Source of the DNA: Metallyticus violacea
Lineage: Eukaryota; Arthropoda; Insecta; Mantodea; Metallyticidae
NCBI GenBank assembly: GCA_030762175.1
Contig: CM060831.1
Span: 1,877,001 to 1,941,000 of the forward strand
DNA length: 64,000 nucleotides
Direction: 5' to 3'
The notes beneath the pieces were generated by a model. That model was not told the origin of the DNA. It saw nothing but the letters and a program-made list of their open reading frames with translations, and ran no database searches. Positions 45,963 to 55,982 of this stretch are shown here, in pieces. The position numbers and the translations under genes were made by a program. Each line of letters starts with the position of its first letter. Position 1 is the stretch's first letter.

Positions 45963-46566
45963 GCAAGATTGTTTTTTAATTGTTATATCTTTCTTAAGCT
46001 TTATTTGAAATATTAAGTTGTTTCAAATAATTTATTTGCTACATATTTCTAAAGCATACATGTGGGTATTCCATAAAATAGATCAAATGAAGTATCATGC
46101 AATGAGAAAAGTTCTTTGCAAAAAATGGTTAATGCCTAAGGAAATTCATACCAAATGCATAGCAGTTCTTCTCCTTCATTTTCAAAGTTTAAAAAATGAA
46201 CTGAGATACCAATCTTGAAGACCCACATTAAGGATGTCCAAAAAAGTGCAACAGCAGTAGAATTAATTGAATAAAACATAATATGACATAAGATAATCTC
46301 TTCTGAGTCGAAATATTTAGAACACTCTTTATTCTTCTTCAGCCAATGCCAATTCATTTGACGCTGTGCCACCCAGTACATCCATGCTCGTCTTTCTAAT
46401 GAGTCTTCTTTTGGGTCGCTTTGAAGTGCTGTACAGTGTAGAAGATGATCAGCTGTTCCTTCCTCTTTTGAGCAGAGGGGGCAGATCAGAGAGTCAACTA
46501 TGCCGATTCTGTGCAAATGTTTTTGTAGGTAACCTATCCTCAGCAATCTGCCCTACTAAGTTGCTG
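45963..46566 (-). pseudogene. LINE C-terminus and 3' UTR, left half of a head-to-head pair
   Basis: On minus, a coding part near 46546-46340 (LQKHLHRIGIVDSLICPLCS, then HLLHCTALQSDPKEDSLERR) is the C-terminal CX2C..H..C knuckle seen in LINEs with RNase H. A ~370-bp 3' UTR then runs to about 45963, with a TTTCAAATAAAGC polyadenylation-type end. It is mirrored by 46570-47185 with about 90 percent identity. Confidence 0.85.
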
Positions 46567-46569
46567 TGG

Positions 46570-47185
46570 CCACCTTTGATGACCACATGCCACGATTACG
46601 TACAAAAAATTTGCATAGAATCGGCATAGTCGATTCTCTGATCTGTCCCTTCTGCTCAAAAGAGGAAGAAATGGCTGATATTCTTCTACACTGTACACTA
46701 CTTCAAAGCGACCCAAAAGAAGACTCATTAGAAAGACAAGCATGGATGTACTGGGTGGTATGGCATCAAATGGCTGACCAGCCAAGAATAGGCATTGGCT
46801 GAAGAAGAATAAAGATTGTTCTAAATATTTGACTCAGAAGAGATTATCTTATGTCATATTATGTTTTATTCAATTAATTCTGCTGCTGTTGCACTTTTTT
46901 GGATATCCTTAATGTGGGTCTTCAAGGTTGGTATCTCAATTCATTTTTTAAACATTGAAAATGGAGAATTTTTATGCATTTGGTATGAATTACCTTAGGC
47001 ATTAACCATCTTTTGCAAAGAACTTTTCTCATTGCATGATACTTCATTTGATCTATTTTATGGAATACCTACATGTATGCTTTAGAAAGATGTACCAAAT
47101 AAATTATTTGAAACAATGATTTATTATTTCAAATAAAGCCTAAGAAAGATATACCAGTTAAAAAACAATCTTGCCAACTGCATGG
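46570..47185 (+). pseudogene. LINE C-terminus and 3' UTR, right half of the head-to-head pair
   Basis: KNLHRIGIVDSLICPFCSKE and ILLHCTLLQSDPKEDSLERQ are read at 46608-46735, then the same UTR as in the left half, in the opposite direction, up to AAACAATCTTGCCAAC near 47178. The inner junction lies near 46570, where both halves meet at their 5'-truncated ends with ~30 unmatched bases. Confidence 0.85.
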
Positions 47186-48859
47186 CTACTTATAGTTGGG
47201 CCAAAGACTTTCCAGACTACTCTCATTTCCCTTCCATAATTTGCAGTAATTTCTTTCCTACTTTTTTAAAAAATTAAGCTACAAAATAAAACAATTTTGC
47301 AATTTTTTATGAGGAAACAATCAAATTTTACTAATTTTGAAAATAAAGATTTTCTAGTATTGTTCTTGAAATAAAAACATTATATATTTATTCACGTAAG
47401 TTTTTCTTATTATAATGCCAATAACAACATTGTTAACAATGTAGTCTCATGTTCTTGTTTAATAATGTTAAATTAAAACAGGCCTGATTTTTAAAATAAA
47501 TAAGAAATGCATATTTAACAACTACACCTAGTACTAAATTTTCTGCTACGTATTGTCCATTTTAAATATCACTAAAACAAAAATGTTCATAAAAATTGCA
47601 TTTTTTCTTAAACTCAACTCTTCATATTTTAGCACCATATAAAATGTCTAAATAGCCTTAGTGTGTAAAATTTTCATAATAGCAAAACACTGAAAATAAA
47701 AAATGGACAAGAAGATATGTTTTGCATTGAAAGTTTGGAAGTTACTCCTGCAGTTCAAATCCTAGTTTGTGCTAAAGCTTAGTACCTTAATTTTATACAA
47801 GCAGTGAATATTGAAAGGTTTATTTATCATATTCTAGAAAAAATAAAGAAAGAAAAAAAAAAAAACACACACACACTCAAAAAAATAGAAAATTGATTTA
47901 TCCAAGTGTCCAAGTCAGCAATCCACTAGCCATGTGCCTGAACAAATCCTTGAAGTTTTCAATCTGTAATATTTTGCCATTCTGTCACAAAGTTGGTTGG
48001 CACTTTGCTTATAGTGCATTAACAAGTGTTCTTAATGTGCAAGTGACTTTATTATTGTATGAAATAAATTTATTACATTGAAACACAATCCCACAAGTTG
48101 ACAATATTACAGAGAATATTTGTATATGACATTTATGTGAAAACACAATATTGTAGAGTGCTGTATAGGTAATTTTCAGAAAAAAGTTTTGTTTTGGATT
48201 TAGGGGAACAGGTTCAATAAATGATACAACTCTTAACCAAAAATGACATGTTCTAATGGAAGAAAAATTTGATGACACAGAAGAAACATTCAAGTAAGTC
48301 AGAAACGTGGACTAGGCAGTAATTCATATATATATATACTGCCATATCTTCACAGCAAAGCACACGTTTTTTGGCAGCAGACTGCATATTCTGAGGAACA
48401 AAAGGAAAGCCATAAAAGTACACTGATCAACAATGATTCTGCAGTATAAAGGAAAATATGTAACTTTAATGGAAATCAGTACCCTGATTTCAAAAATGAA
48501 GCCTATTTTTGGCTATCACATATAGTTTTTATGATATGTGCATATATGTCTTTGGTGCTAAATTCATTCAGCTTATACAGCTCACTGCTATATTTCATTA
48601 TGTTATTCTAAATCTGTTGTTGATTTTCTTCCTAATCTGCTCACTTCCATTCTCCGTTATCACTCAGATGTTTATGTTTATATTCCCAGCACTTATCAGT
48701 TTTGTACTAGAGGTAAGGTCTGTCTTCTTGTGAGGTATTTATGTTTACATTTACAGTTATCATAGATCTCAATTTCAGTTAAGCTGAAAACTTGTGCTAA
48801 TATGCACGTTTGTCTTCTATATGTGTAGTGCTATAATAAAATTTCAAGTATGACTTCTA
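47186..48859. other. AT-rich stretch, no recognised gene
   Basis: An A-run plus (AC)n tract at 47855-47876 and ATATATATATA at 48329 are the only clear features. The hydrophobic open frame at 48509-48733 has no domain I recognise. Confidence 0.5.
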
Positions 48860-50510
48860 CATCAGGATTACACAGGAAACAGCATCTACAAAGTCCTCAG
48901 AAGTTTTGTTACATTTGTGGGTGTTACATGTTTGGCAGGAAGTTAAGTAAAATAGACTCATAAACAAAGATACTATATGATTCATATTTCAAAGAGCAAG
49001 TTGGTGATCAGGATAAATCGTTCGCACTTCATATTGCATATTTGTGTTAAGGGATTATGATATTGGTATGAAGGAAAATGGAAGGAAATGCCATTTGCCA
49101 AACCAAGGATATGGAGAGAGCAGCAAAATCACCATGAAGATTGTTACTTTTGCACTGCAAAGTTGCTGGCTACAACAAAAAAATAAGGCCGGAATTAAAT
49201 ATCCAAATCTGAACTCAGTTATAGGGTCTATTCCTCATGAACCCGAACTACCTGTATCTACACCAATAGCAGACCTCAATTTTAGTGACTCTGAAAGCAC
49301 CTCCATGACTTCCGATAAGAGTTGATTTCTAATTCAGAAGAGTTTGACAATTCACCACAATAGTTTAATCAATTTGAGTTAAATGATTGAGTGAGGGATT
49401 TAGGTCTCACAAAACAAAAAAAGTGAATTACTGGGCTCAAGACTACAGGAGAAGAATTTATCATCACCTGGTGTTACATTTTCCTGGTACAGGAAATGCA
49501 AAATACAGTTCCATAAGCACTATGCAGAAGAAGATTAACTTGTGTTTTGTGTGGATATGTGTCATCTTATTACAGTTCGGCAGGGAAGCATATTATCCAA
49601 GTAACTGGCGTCTTTTTATTGATTCTTCCAAATGAAGTCTTAAGGCAGTGTTACTTCATATTGGCAATTAGTTAACTTTAATACCTTTTGCACATTCTAC
49701 AAACCATAGAGTCTTATGAAACTCTGAAGCGTATTCTTGACAAAATTATGTACCAAGACCCATGAGTGGCAAATATATGGGGACTTGAAGGTCATTGGTC
49801 TGTTACTAGGACAACAGGGAGGATACACAAAATTCCCTTGTTTTTTTTTGCGAATGGGATAGCAGGGTGAGGAACAAACATTGGGAAACTGACCAATGAC
49901 CTGAGAGGCAGCAACTGGAACCTGGATCAAAAAATTTTACTGACGTGCCTCTTGTTGATCATCAAAAATTCTACTCCCTCCATTACCCATAAAACTTGGC
50001 ATGATGAAACAATTTGTAAAAACACTTGACAAAAGTTGCTCTTGCTTCCAGTACTTATGCACAAAATTTCCATCATTGTCACAGGCTAAAATCAGAGAGA
50101 AATATTTGATGAACCACAGAATATGGAAATTGATGAAAGATTCAATTTTACCAGCTCTATGGATGAAATTGAAAAAGATACATGGAATGGACTCAGAGAG
50201 GTTGTTAAGAAATTTCTGGGCAGATTGTCAGAAATATGCTGGAAAATTTCAGACTTTAATGTGTGGTTGAAACTTCATTTTCTCAAATCACATCTTGAAA
50301 GCAGCCACTGCTTTCATCTCACTGAAGAGCAAGATGAAAAGTTTCACCAGGACTTGAAAGATGTTATCAGGGACATTGGGATGTACATATGATGGCCAAT
50401 TACTGCTGGTGTCTTGCACGAGACGAACCTAAAAGAAAACATTCGAGAAAATCACGCACACTACAGTTCCATGGGAAAAGAAAAGGGGTACACAAGATAC
50501 CTAACATGCA
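48860..50510 (+). pseudogene. Decayed multicopy transposase-like protein (uncharacterised repeat family)
   Basis: Collinear pieces: FCYICGCYMFGRKLSKID near 48905, VGDQDKSFALHIAYLC near 49001, KKINLCFVWICVI near 49530, YYPSNWRLFIDSSK (49590-49635), SLKAVLLHIGN, FFCEWDSR near 49850, PLVDHQKFYSLHYP near 49950, a Lys-rich helical part at 50090-50250, WLKLHFLKSHLESSH near 50265, and EEQDEKFHQDLKDV near 50320 followed by MMANYCWCLARDEPKRK. From memory this order matches a large uncharacterised protein family present in many copies in arthropods, fish and molluscs, and thought to be of mobile-element origin. Frameshifts and stops are numerous. The biochemical role is unknown to me. Confidence 0.75.
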
Positions 50511-50841
50511 TTTTCAAATTCAAGTATGCTTTCATGTTATTTTCTTTACAAGCTGTACATGAGTGCGTATTATTTTTGCAAATTTTACAATTATATTTTC
50601 ATTGAACATTGTCATATTGTCAAAACGGGATTGCTATGGAAAAACAGAATGCATTTTTGAATGTTGCACACTGAATTCAATAAAAGTCACTATTTTTAAT
50701 TGTATTGCAGAAAAAAAATTTCATTTGTAACCTAGTGGTATTGATACCTTTTGTAACAACTTACTTGTGTGAAAAATCATTCTCTGCACTAATTTATCTA
50801 AAAACAAGTATAGAAAGCATTTGGAAAATGTACAATACAAA

Positions 50842-50853
50842 CATCTCCTATTA
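50842..50853. repeat. Target-site duplication of the full-length LINE, 3' side
   Basis: CATCTCCTATTA, identical to 55822-55833, directly beside the (TAG)n tail. Confidence 0.9.
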
Positions 50854-50969
50854 GTAGTAGTAGTATTTATTTCTCCTGCATCACATACATATTTTTTTTT
50901 CATACAAAATAGACATAAATAAAAGAAGAAAAAAAAAACATCACTTTTAAATATAACAATTAGGAAGAG

Positions 50970-50994
50970 TGCCTTCGGCAATTCCAGAAGGCAC
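50970..50994 (-). other. Conserved stem-loop in the LINE 3' UTR
   Basis: GTGCCTTC (50970-50977) pairs with GAAGGCAC (50987-50994), an 8-bp stem with a 9-base loop. A second LINE copy has AGTGCCTT (56303-56310) and AAGGCACT (56323-56330) at the same place, with the stem kept while the loop changed. LINE reverse transcriptases often recognise a 3' stem-loop, so this may be the recognition hairpin. Confidence 0.6.
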
Positions 50995-51388
50995 TGGATC
51001 CAATCAAAATTTATTCCAATTTGATTGGCTCAGCCCCCCAGGCCGAGGTTCATCAGCAGTTACCTACTGGAATATCCAGGGGACCGGGCTTCGATCCAAC
51101 CAAAAACAAAACATAACATTAAAAGTAATTTATACATTCAATACAAAATTAAGTTATATTTCTTACAATACTAAACTTTCTTCTTTTTTAATTAAACCCA
51201 TTCGGCCAAATTTATATCCTTTAATGTTGCTTATTCCTTTAGGGCCTTACACACACTAACAGTCAGGTTATTGGTGTATAAGGATCCTGTTTAACTTATT
51301 AGATAACTAGCCCTATACCCTCCCCTACTCATTCCATCCTCCTTTCACTATCAGACAATTTTATTCTCAAGCACATTTCCTAAGTATT

Positions 51389-54300
51389 TTATACCCATAA
51401 CCATTTTTGTTGTACCTTGCCTATGTATTTTTCTAGTTCCTTAATATTTTCATTTGATTTTAAATTTAAAATTCTTCTACCTCTTATTTCATCTGGTAGG
51501 TTTTCCCATTTTCTTAATATGAACTGTTGCCTCCAAAACTTAGTTTGCTTACATTCTAATATACAATGCCAAGTACTATCTGCTGGTTCTGCACACATAG
51601 GACATTTCCCCTTAGTGTGTCCATTTTTTAATCTACTTAAATATTTTACTCCTGTTCTAAACCATACCAACCCTTTCCTTCCTACATTATCACAAATTTC
51701 AACATATCTTTCTCTTCCCCACACATTTTTAGTGTACTATATAATTTAGAGATTTTTTGGTGTTAAGATTTGCCTATATTTCCTGTTTTTCTATATCCTC
51801 AAATCTTATTGTTATCTCTTTCCAAAATCCTTGACCCAACCTTTCTCCCTTGTACCATACTAGTCCCATGACCGCTTCTTGTATGATATTTTGGGTTTTA
51901 GATAACCAAGTTTCTCTCCCCTTGATTTTACCTTGTGCTACCAGACACTGATTAATAATATTCTCGTCCTCTAGTCCCCCTATTCTATACCAATATTTCA
52001 ATACTCTTTCCATGATCTTGCTTTTATAGGTGAAGATCTAGGTAAGCCTAGAATAGTTCTACAAAATAATCTATTTATCATATTTATCCCTTTCCATCCT
52101 TCATCTGGCCCCCAAATTTCTATTCCATATATCATTCTGCTCTCCACTATTGAGCTGCCATATATTCTGTCTAACCATTTTACTTGCATTTTTGGTATTT
52201 TGTTTACACAAGATCTGATTACACTCATGGCTACTTTTCCTTCTGCTACTGCTTTCCTTTTTTGATCACTCCATTTCCCATTACTAGACAATCTAACACC
52301 TAAATAATAAATTTTCTTAATTTCAATTTCTGTGCCCTCCCACCACCATTTTTCCTGTTTTTTAAATTTGAAACCTTTTTTCATCACCATAATTTTAGAT
52401 TTGTTTTTATTTATCTTAAGCCCCCATTCTCTACAAAATGTGCTTATAGCTTCTAATGATCATTTTAATTCTATACTTGTTAAGGAACCTGTTACCAAAT
52501 CATCTGCAAAGATCAGACCTGGCATCTCTAATTTATTTATAGTTGGCAAATGTACATTACCTTTGCTAATTTCTTCTAAAACATCATCGATAAACAGATT
52601 GAAGAGAAATGGGCTTAATTTACATCCTTGTCTTAGACCTACATTGATATTTTTTCTGTAACTCTACCTCTCTCACATTTAACATAAAATTCATTTTACT
52701 TATGTATATTCTGAATTACCTTTATAAAATTCTGGCTTATTCCTTTCTTTCTCAGTTTATCCCAAAGTGTTTCTCTAGAAATTGTGTCTAAAGCTTTTTC
52801 CAAGTTCAGAAACAACAAATAGATTCTACCTCTTTTATTACTAAGATATTTCTTGACTAATGTTCTAATTATAAAAATATTGTCAACTGTTCTTTTACCT
52901 TTCCTGAAGCCTGATTGAAATGCTGAAATTTTCTTTTCTTTCTCTGCCCATTCTTGTAATCTTTTTGCTAATACTCCAGTGAAAACTTTCCCAATAATTG
53001 AAAGTAAAATAATTTCTATATAATTTGCTGGGTTCCTAATATCACCTTTACCTTTATAAATTGATGTTACAATTCCCACTCTCCAATTTTTTGGCATTTT
53101 CCTTCTTCAAAGATTATGTTCAGTAATAGCTCCAGTATGTTTAATCTGTTGTCTTCTACCCAAGCTTTCCAATATTCCCCTGGTATTCCAACTATTCCAC
53201 ATGCTTTGTTAGGTCTTAACTTTTTAATTTGTTCCAAAACTTCACTTGAAGTTATTTTGCTATCTAGCAAGTCTATTTTCCATAAATTACCAATATTCAA
53301 ATTACCCTGAATAACCAAAGTTTTTACTCCCAGAAGGCCCTGAAAAAACTTATACCACTCTGATGGTGGTACCACATAATCTCCTCCCTTTCTTTTGCGC
53401 ATTTTACCTATCATTGCCCAAATTGCTTGTTGTCATTCTTCCTAGCTGCCTTGTTTAATTTCTGACTAAGCTTCTCTCCCCACTCTTCCTTTTTTACCTC
53501 TAATAAGCACTTGTATCCCCATCTTTCTACAAGGTAATTGCCCCTATCTGTCTCCTCTTCTGTTTGCCTCACGTTTTAGCTCCCTCTGTACCCTTCTTCT
53601 TGTATCTGCACATTCTTTATCATACCAGCTTCATTGGCTTTTAACTTCCCCTCAAGTACTTTCATTTTGTTTCCTGCTTTTTAACAGCCTCCTCTATACT
53701 ACTATACTATACTCTACAACTTTTCTGTTCTCTAATAATGCTAACAAATATCTACCCCCCCCCCCCCCATTCGTTCCACTTCTTGATTTAACTTTGTATG
53801 GAACATTTCAGCTAAATCATTTATCCATTTGTAGTGTTTTAACTGCCTACCTAACCAGAAATTTTTCTTCCTTCTACTGTCTTCTATCGTTTGGACCTCC
53901 ATTCTTAATGGGAAGTGATTACTTGCACTTATCATTCAAAGTCAACTATATACCTATCCAGACCTAAGGTATATATATAATCTATAACATTTTGCCCAAT
54001 TTTGTTTATAAAAGTGAATTCTCCCTTCTCATCATTCCCTTTCACTCCATTACACATTAAGAAGTTGTTCTCTTCACAGAACTCTATTAATTTTTTTCCC
54101 TCATTATTTAAAACTTTATTGTTACTACAATGCTTTTCTAAATTTGCTTCTATTGGGCCCCAGGTATTAAAATCTACCCTAATCTGTTTTTCCCCTATTC
54201 TTGCATTTAGATCCCCCACCAGCATTAATTCTACATCTGTATATTTGTCCTGTAGTTCTTCAATGTTTTGTCTCAATTTAATGAACAAATTTGAGTCATA

Positions 54301-54669
54301 AAAGCTTGAAGAGTTAGGTGGATTATAGACAATAACTAAATACACATCTGTACTTCTTCCACATACATCACTGAATTTACACCACAGCACTTTATCACTT
54401 CCTAAATTCTTTTCAACCTTAATTTTAAAACCTTTATCTCTTCTCACAAATAACCCTATGCCACCAAACACCCGATCTTTTCCTTTAACTTTCACCCCTT
54501 TTTTCCCATAATAATCATACCCCGTGATATTGATGACAGAATCGTTTAATATCCATGTCTCTACCACTGCTAGCACATCTGCCCACTTGATTATCCGATT
54601 AATGTCACCGTTTCGTATTTTCGCTATTAACCCTTTAACATTCCAGCATACTATAGATAAGATACACAC
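51389..54669 (-). pseudogene. LINE ORF2: endonuclease, reverse transcriptase, CCHC knuckle
   Basis: The apurinic-like endonuclease (54669-53740) shows LSIVCWNVKGL, VVETW, VYNPPN, LVGDLNARIG, FTFINKIGQNVIDYI and ISASNHFPLR; the last should be S-D-H, so a catalytic Asp is Asn (53920-53918). Reverse transcriptase: NKACGIVGIPGEYWKAW (53230-53160), a PANY..I.LLSI segment (53037-53000), FQSGFRKGKRTVDNI, LLFLNLEKALDTISRETLWD (normally F.D..KAFD), GLRQGCKLSPFLFNLFIDDV, and FADD intact at 52510-52499. Thumb: KWLDRIYGSSIVESRMIYG. C-terminus: CPMCAEPADSTWHCILEC (CX2CX8HX4C). Endonuclease nicks the target and RT copies the RNA from the nick. Frame breaks lie near 53940, 53420-53740, 53080, 52680 and 52000-51770. 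Confidence 0.92.
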
Positions 54670-54699
54670 TCCCTACACCGAATCCTTTCTCCCAAACCT

Positions 54700-55681
54700 A
54701 TATTGCTTCAACTTGGCTTTGCTTCTTGTAAGTCTCGCCTCTTTGTCTGACGCGACTCTTCGTTGTTCTATCTGCACAATACTTCTCCCAGGCTGGAAAT
54801 TACCTCAGCCCCGCCTCGTTCCACATATTCAGACCAGCCATCGCACCGCGCGCTTCGCTGTTGACGTCCTCTCGCAGCTGTTGAGGAGACTGTACAATGC
54901 ATCGTGGTGATGTCGTCAGCTGTTCATCTTTCCCCTTCTCTCCTTTTTCCGTTTCTTCTTTTCCGCCGCCACTTTGAATTCCTGGACTTTGATCCTCTCT
55001 GCTAGCTGAGCCCACAACTATCCTATTTCGTCCATTCATGTCCTGTTTCTTTCCGTCTATGAAAAGGTTCAAACCCCTAACGTATGCAATCTTGCCTTTT
55101 TCTCTGGTTTTTTTTCATTTGCTTCAATAAAGTAAACTTATATTCCCTTTCTTCTTTCCTGTAATCTTGCTCAATGAATATCTTCGTGCCCCTAAGTTTT
55201 TTTGTACTTTCCAGCACCACCCATTTAAATTTCATAGTGATGCACTTGACAAGTATCGGCCTCAGTCTACTTTTTTACCTATTCTAAAGGAGTCACTTAT
55301 TTCCCAACCCTGTAGTTGGATCCCCAGCTTTTCCTTACATATTTCTTCAACCTCTTGCCACGTTCTCTTCTGTCTACTTTCCTGTATTCCAAAAATAATA
55401 ATGTTTACATTCCTGTTATTTGCCTCCGCTTTTCCCAATCTCCTTATCCTTCGGTCATGGTTCACGAGATCTTGTTCCACTCTGTTGATAGCTTGCAACA
55501 ATCTCTCTCATATCTTGGGTTAGTCTGCTTATTCTCGTTTCTAGTCTCTTCTCCATCTTTCTCAATTCAATAATTTCTTCTGATATTCCTTCTAGCATTC
55601 CTGCTCCATTTCCGGACCGGGATTTAATTCCACTCCGCCGATCACCAATAACGCCATCAACACAAAGCCGTGCCGAATCAT
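54700..55681 (-). pseudogene. LINE ORF1 with 2A-like leader, coiled coil and RRM-like region
   Basis: The proposed start at 55681 gives a short hydrophobic leader, MALLVIGGVELNPGP (from residue 9), then a frameshift just after NPGPEMEQ. A heptad-rich helix follows (LEGISEEIIELRKMEKRLET, ISRLTQDMREIV), then after another slip INRVEQDLVNHDRRIRRLGK and the RRM-like NVNIIIFGIQES with ICKEKLGIQ, ISDSFRIGK. A basic, Gln/Gly/Lys-rich C-terminus at 55072-54800 ends the ORF. The coiled coil plus RRM is the L1-type ORF1p arrangement of an RNA-binding trimer. The VELNPGP end is the core of the 2A peptide motif, with the usual Asp replaced by Gly. Confidence 0.8.
55613..55636 (-). other. 2A-like peptide coding motif (GVELNPGP)
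   Basis: Codons for G-V-E-L-N-P-G-P at the end of a hydrophobic leader, residues 16-23 from the proposed start. The consensus is D-(V/I)-E-x-N-P-G-P; only the first Asp is changed. 2A sequences cause ribosomes to skip one peptide bond between G and P. In other LINEs they sit at the N-terminus of an ORF, as here. Confidence 0.7.
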
Positions 55682-55821
55682 GGTCACTTGATTATTGAAA
55701 CCATTTTCTTCCGTCATAATTTTCCTTTTATTAAAAAGGCCAATTCTGGCGCGATAGATTTCTGTCGAAACACGGAGCGCATGTAGGCACGTCCGTTCTC
55801 CATAAGTTTCCGCTCGCAGCT

Positions 55822-55833
55822 CATCTCCTATTA
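55822..55833. repeat. Target-site duplication of the full-length LINE, 5' side
   Basis: CATCTCCTATTA, identical to 50842-50853; it marks the element's 5' end (GCTGCGAGCGGAAAC on minus). Confidence 0.9.
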
Positions 55834-55982
55834 ACTAGAAATGTTAATTGGAACTTGTACAGTGAAGTTAATCATACAATGATCTTAATTATATCCTCTT
55901 AAGTCTGATATATCGTTCCTGTCATTCTGGAATTTAAATTAATGAGTAATGTTATGCCATAATTTATTGTTAATATACTTTT

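Larger units (their letters stand above)
50854..55821 (-). mobile_element. Full-length two-ORF non-LTR retrotransposon, 4,968 bp
   Basis: A perfect 12-bp duplication (CATCTCCTATTA) at 50842-50853 and 55822-55833 delimits a complete insertion. Reading minus: a 5' UTR of ~140 bp (55821-55682), ORF1 (55681 to about 54700), ORF2 (about 54669 to 51389), a 3' UTR of ~535 bp, and a simple tail of (TAC)n. Both ORFs contain a few frameshifts and stops, so it is inactive but comparatively young. The fragments at 34780-35045, 35215-35870 and 56190-56930 belong to the same or a near family. The clade is not assigned: ORF2 has an N-terminal endonuclease and a C-terminal CCHC knuckle and lacks RNase H. Confidence 0.93.

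Noticed and set aside
48509..48733. Hydrophobic 74-residue frame that could be a membrane protein
   Set aside because: AT-rich sequence yields such Phe/Leu/Ile frames by chance; there is no domain, splice context or conservation evidence.
54002..54910. Plus-strand open frames across 51.4-55.6 kb
   Set aside because: They are shadows of the minus-strand LINE ORF1 and ORF2.
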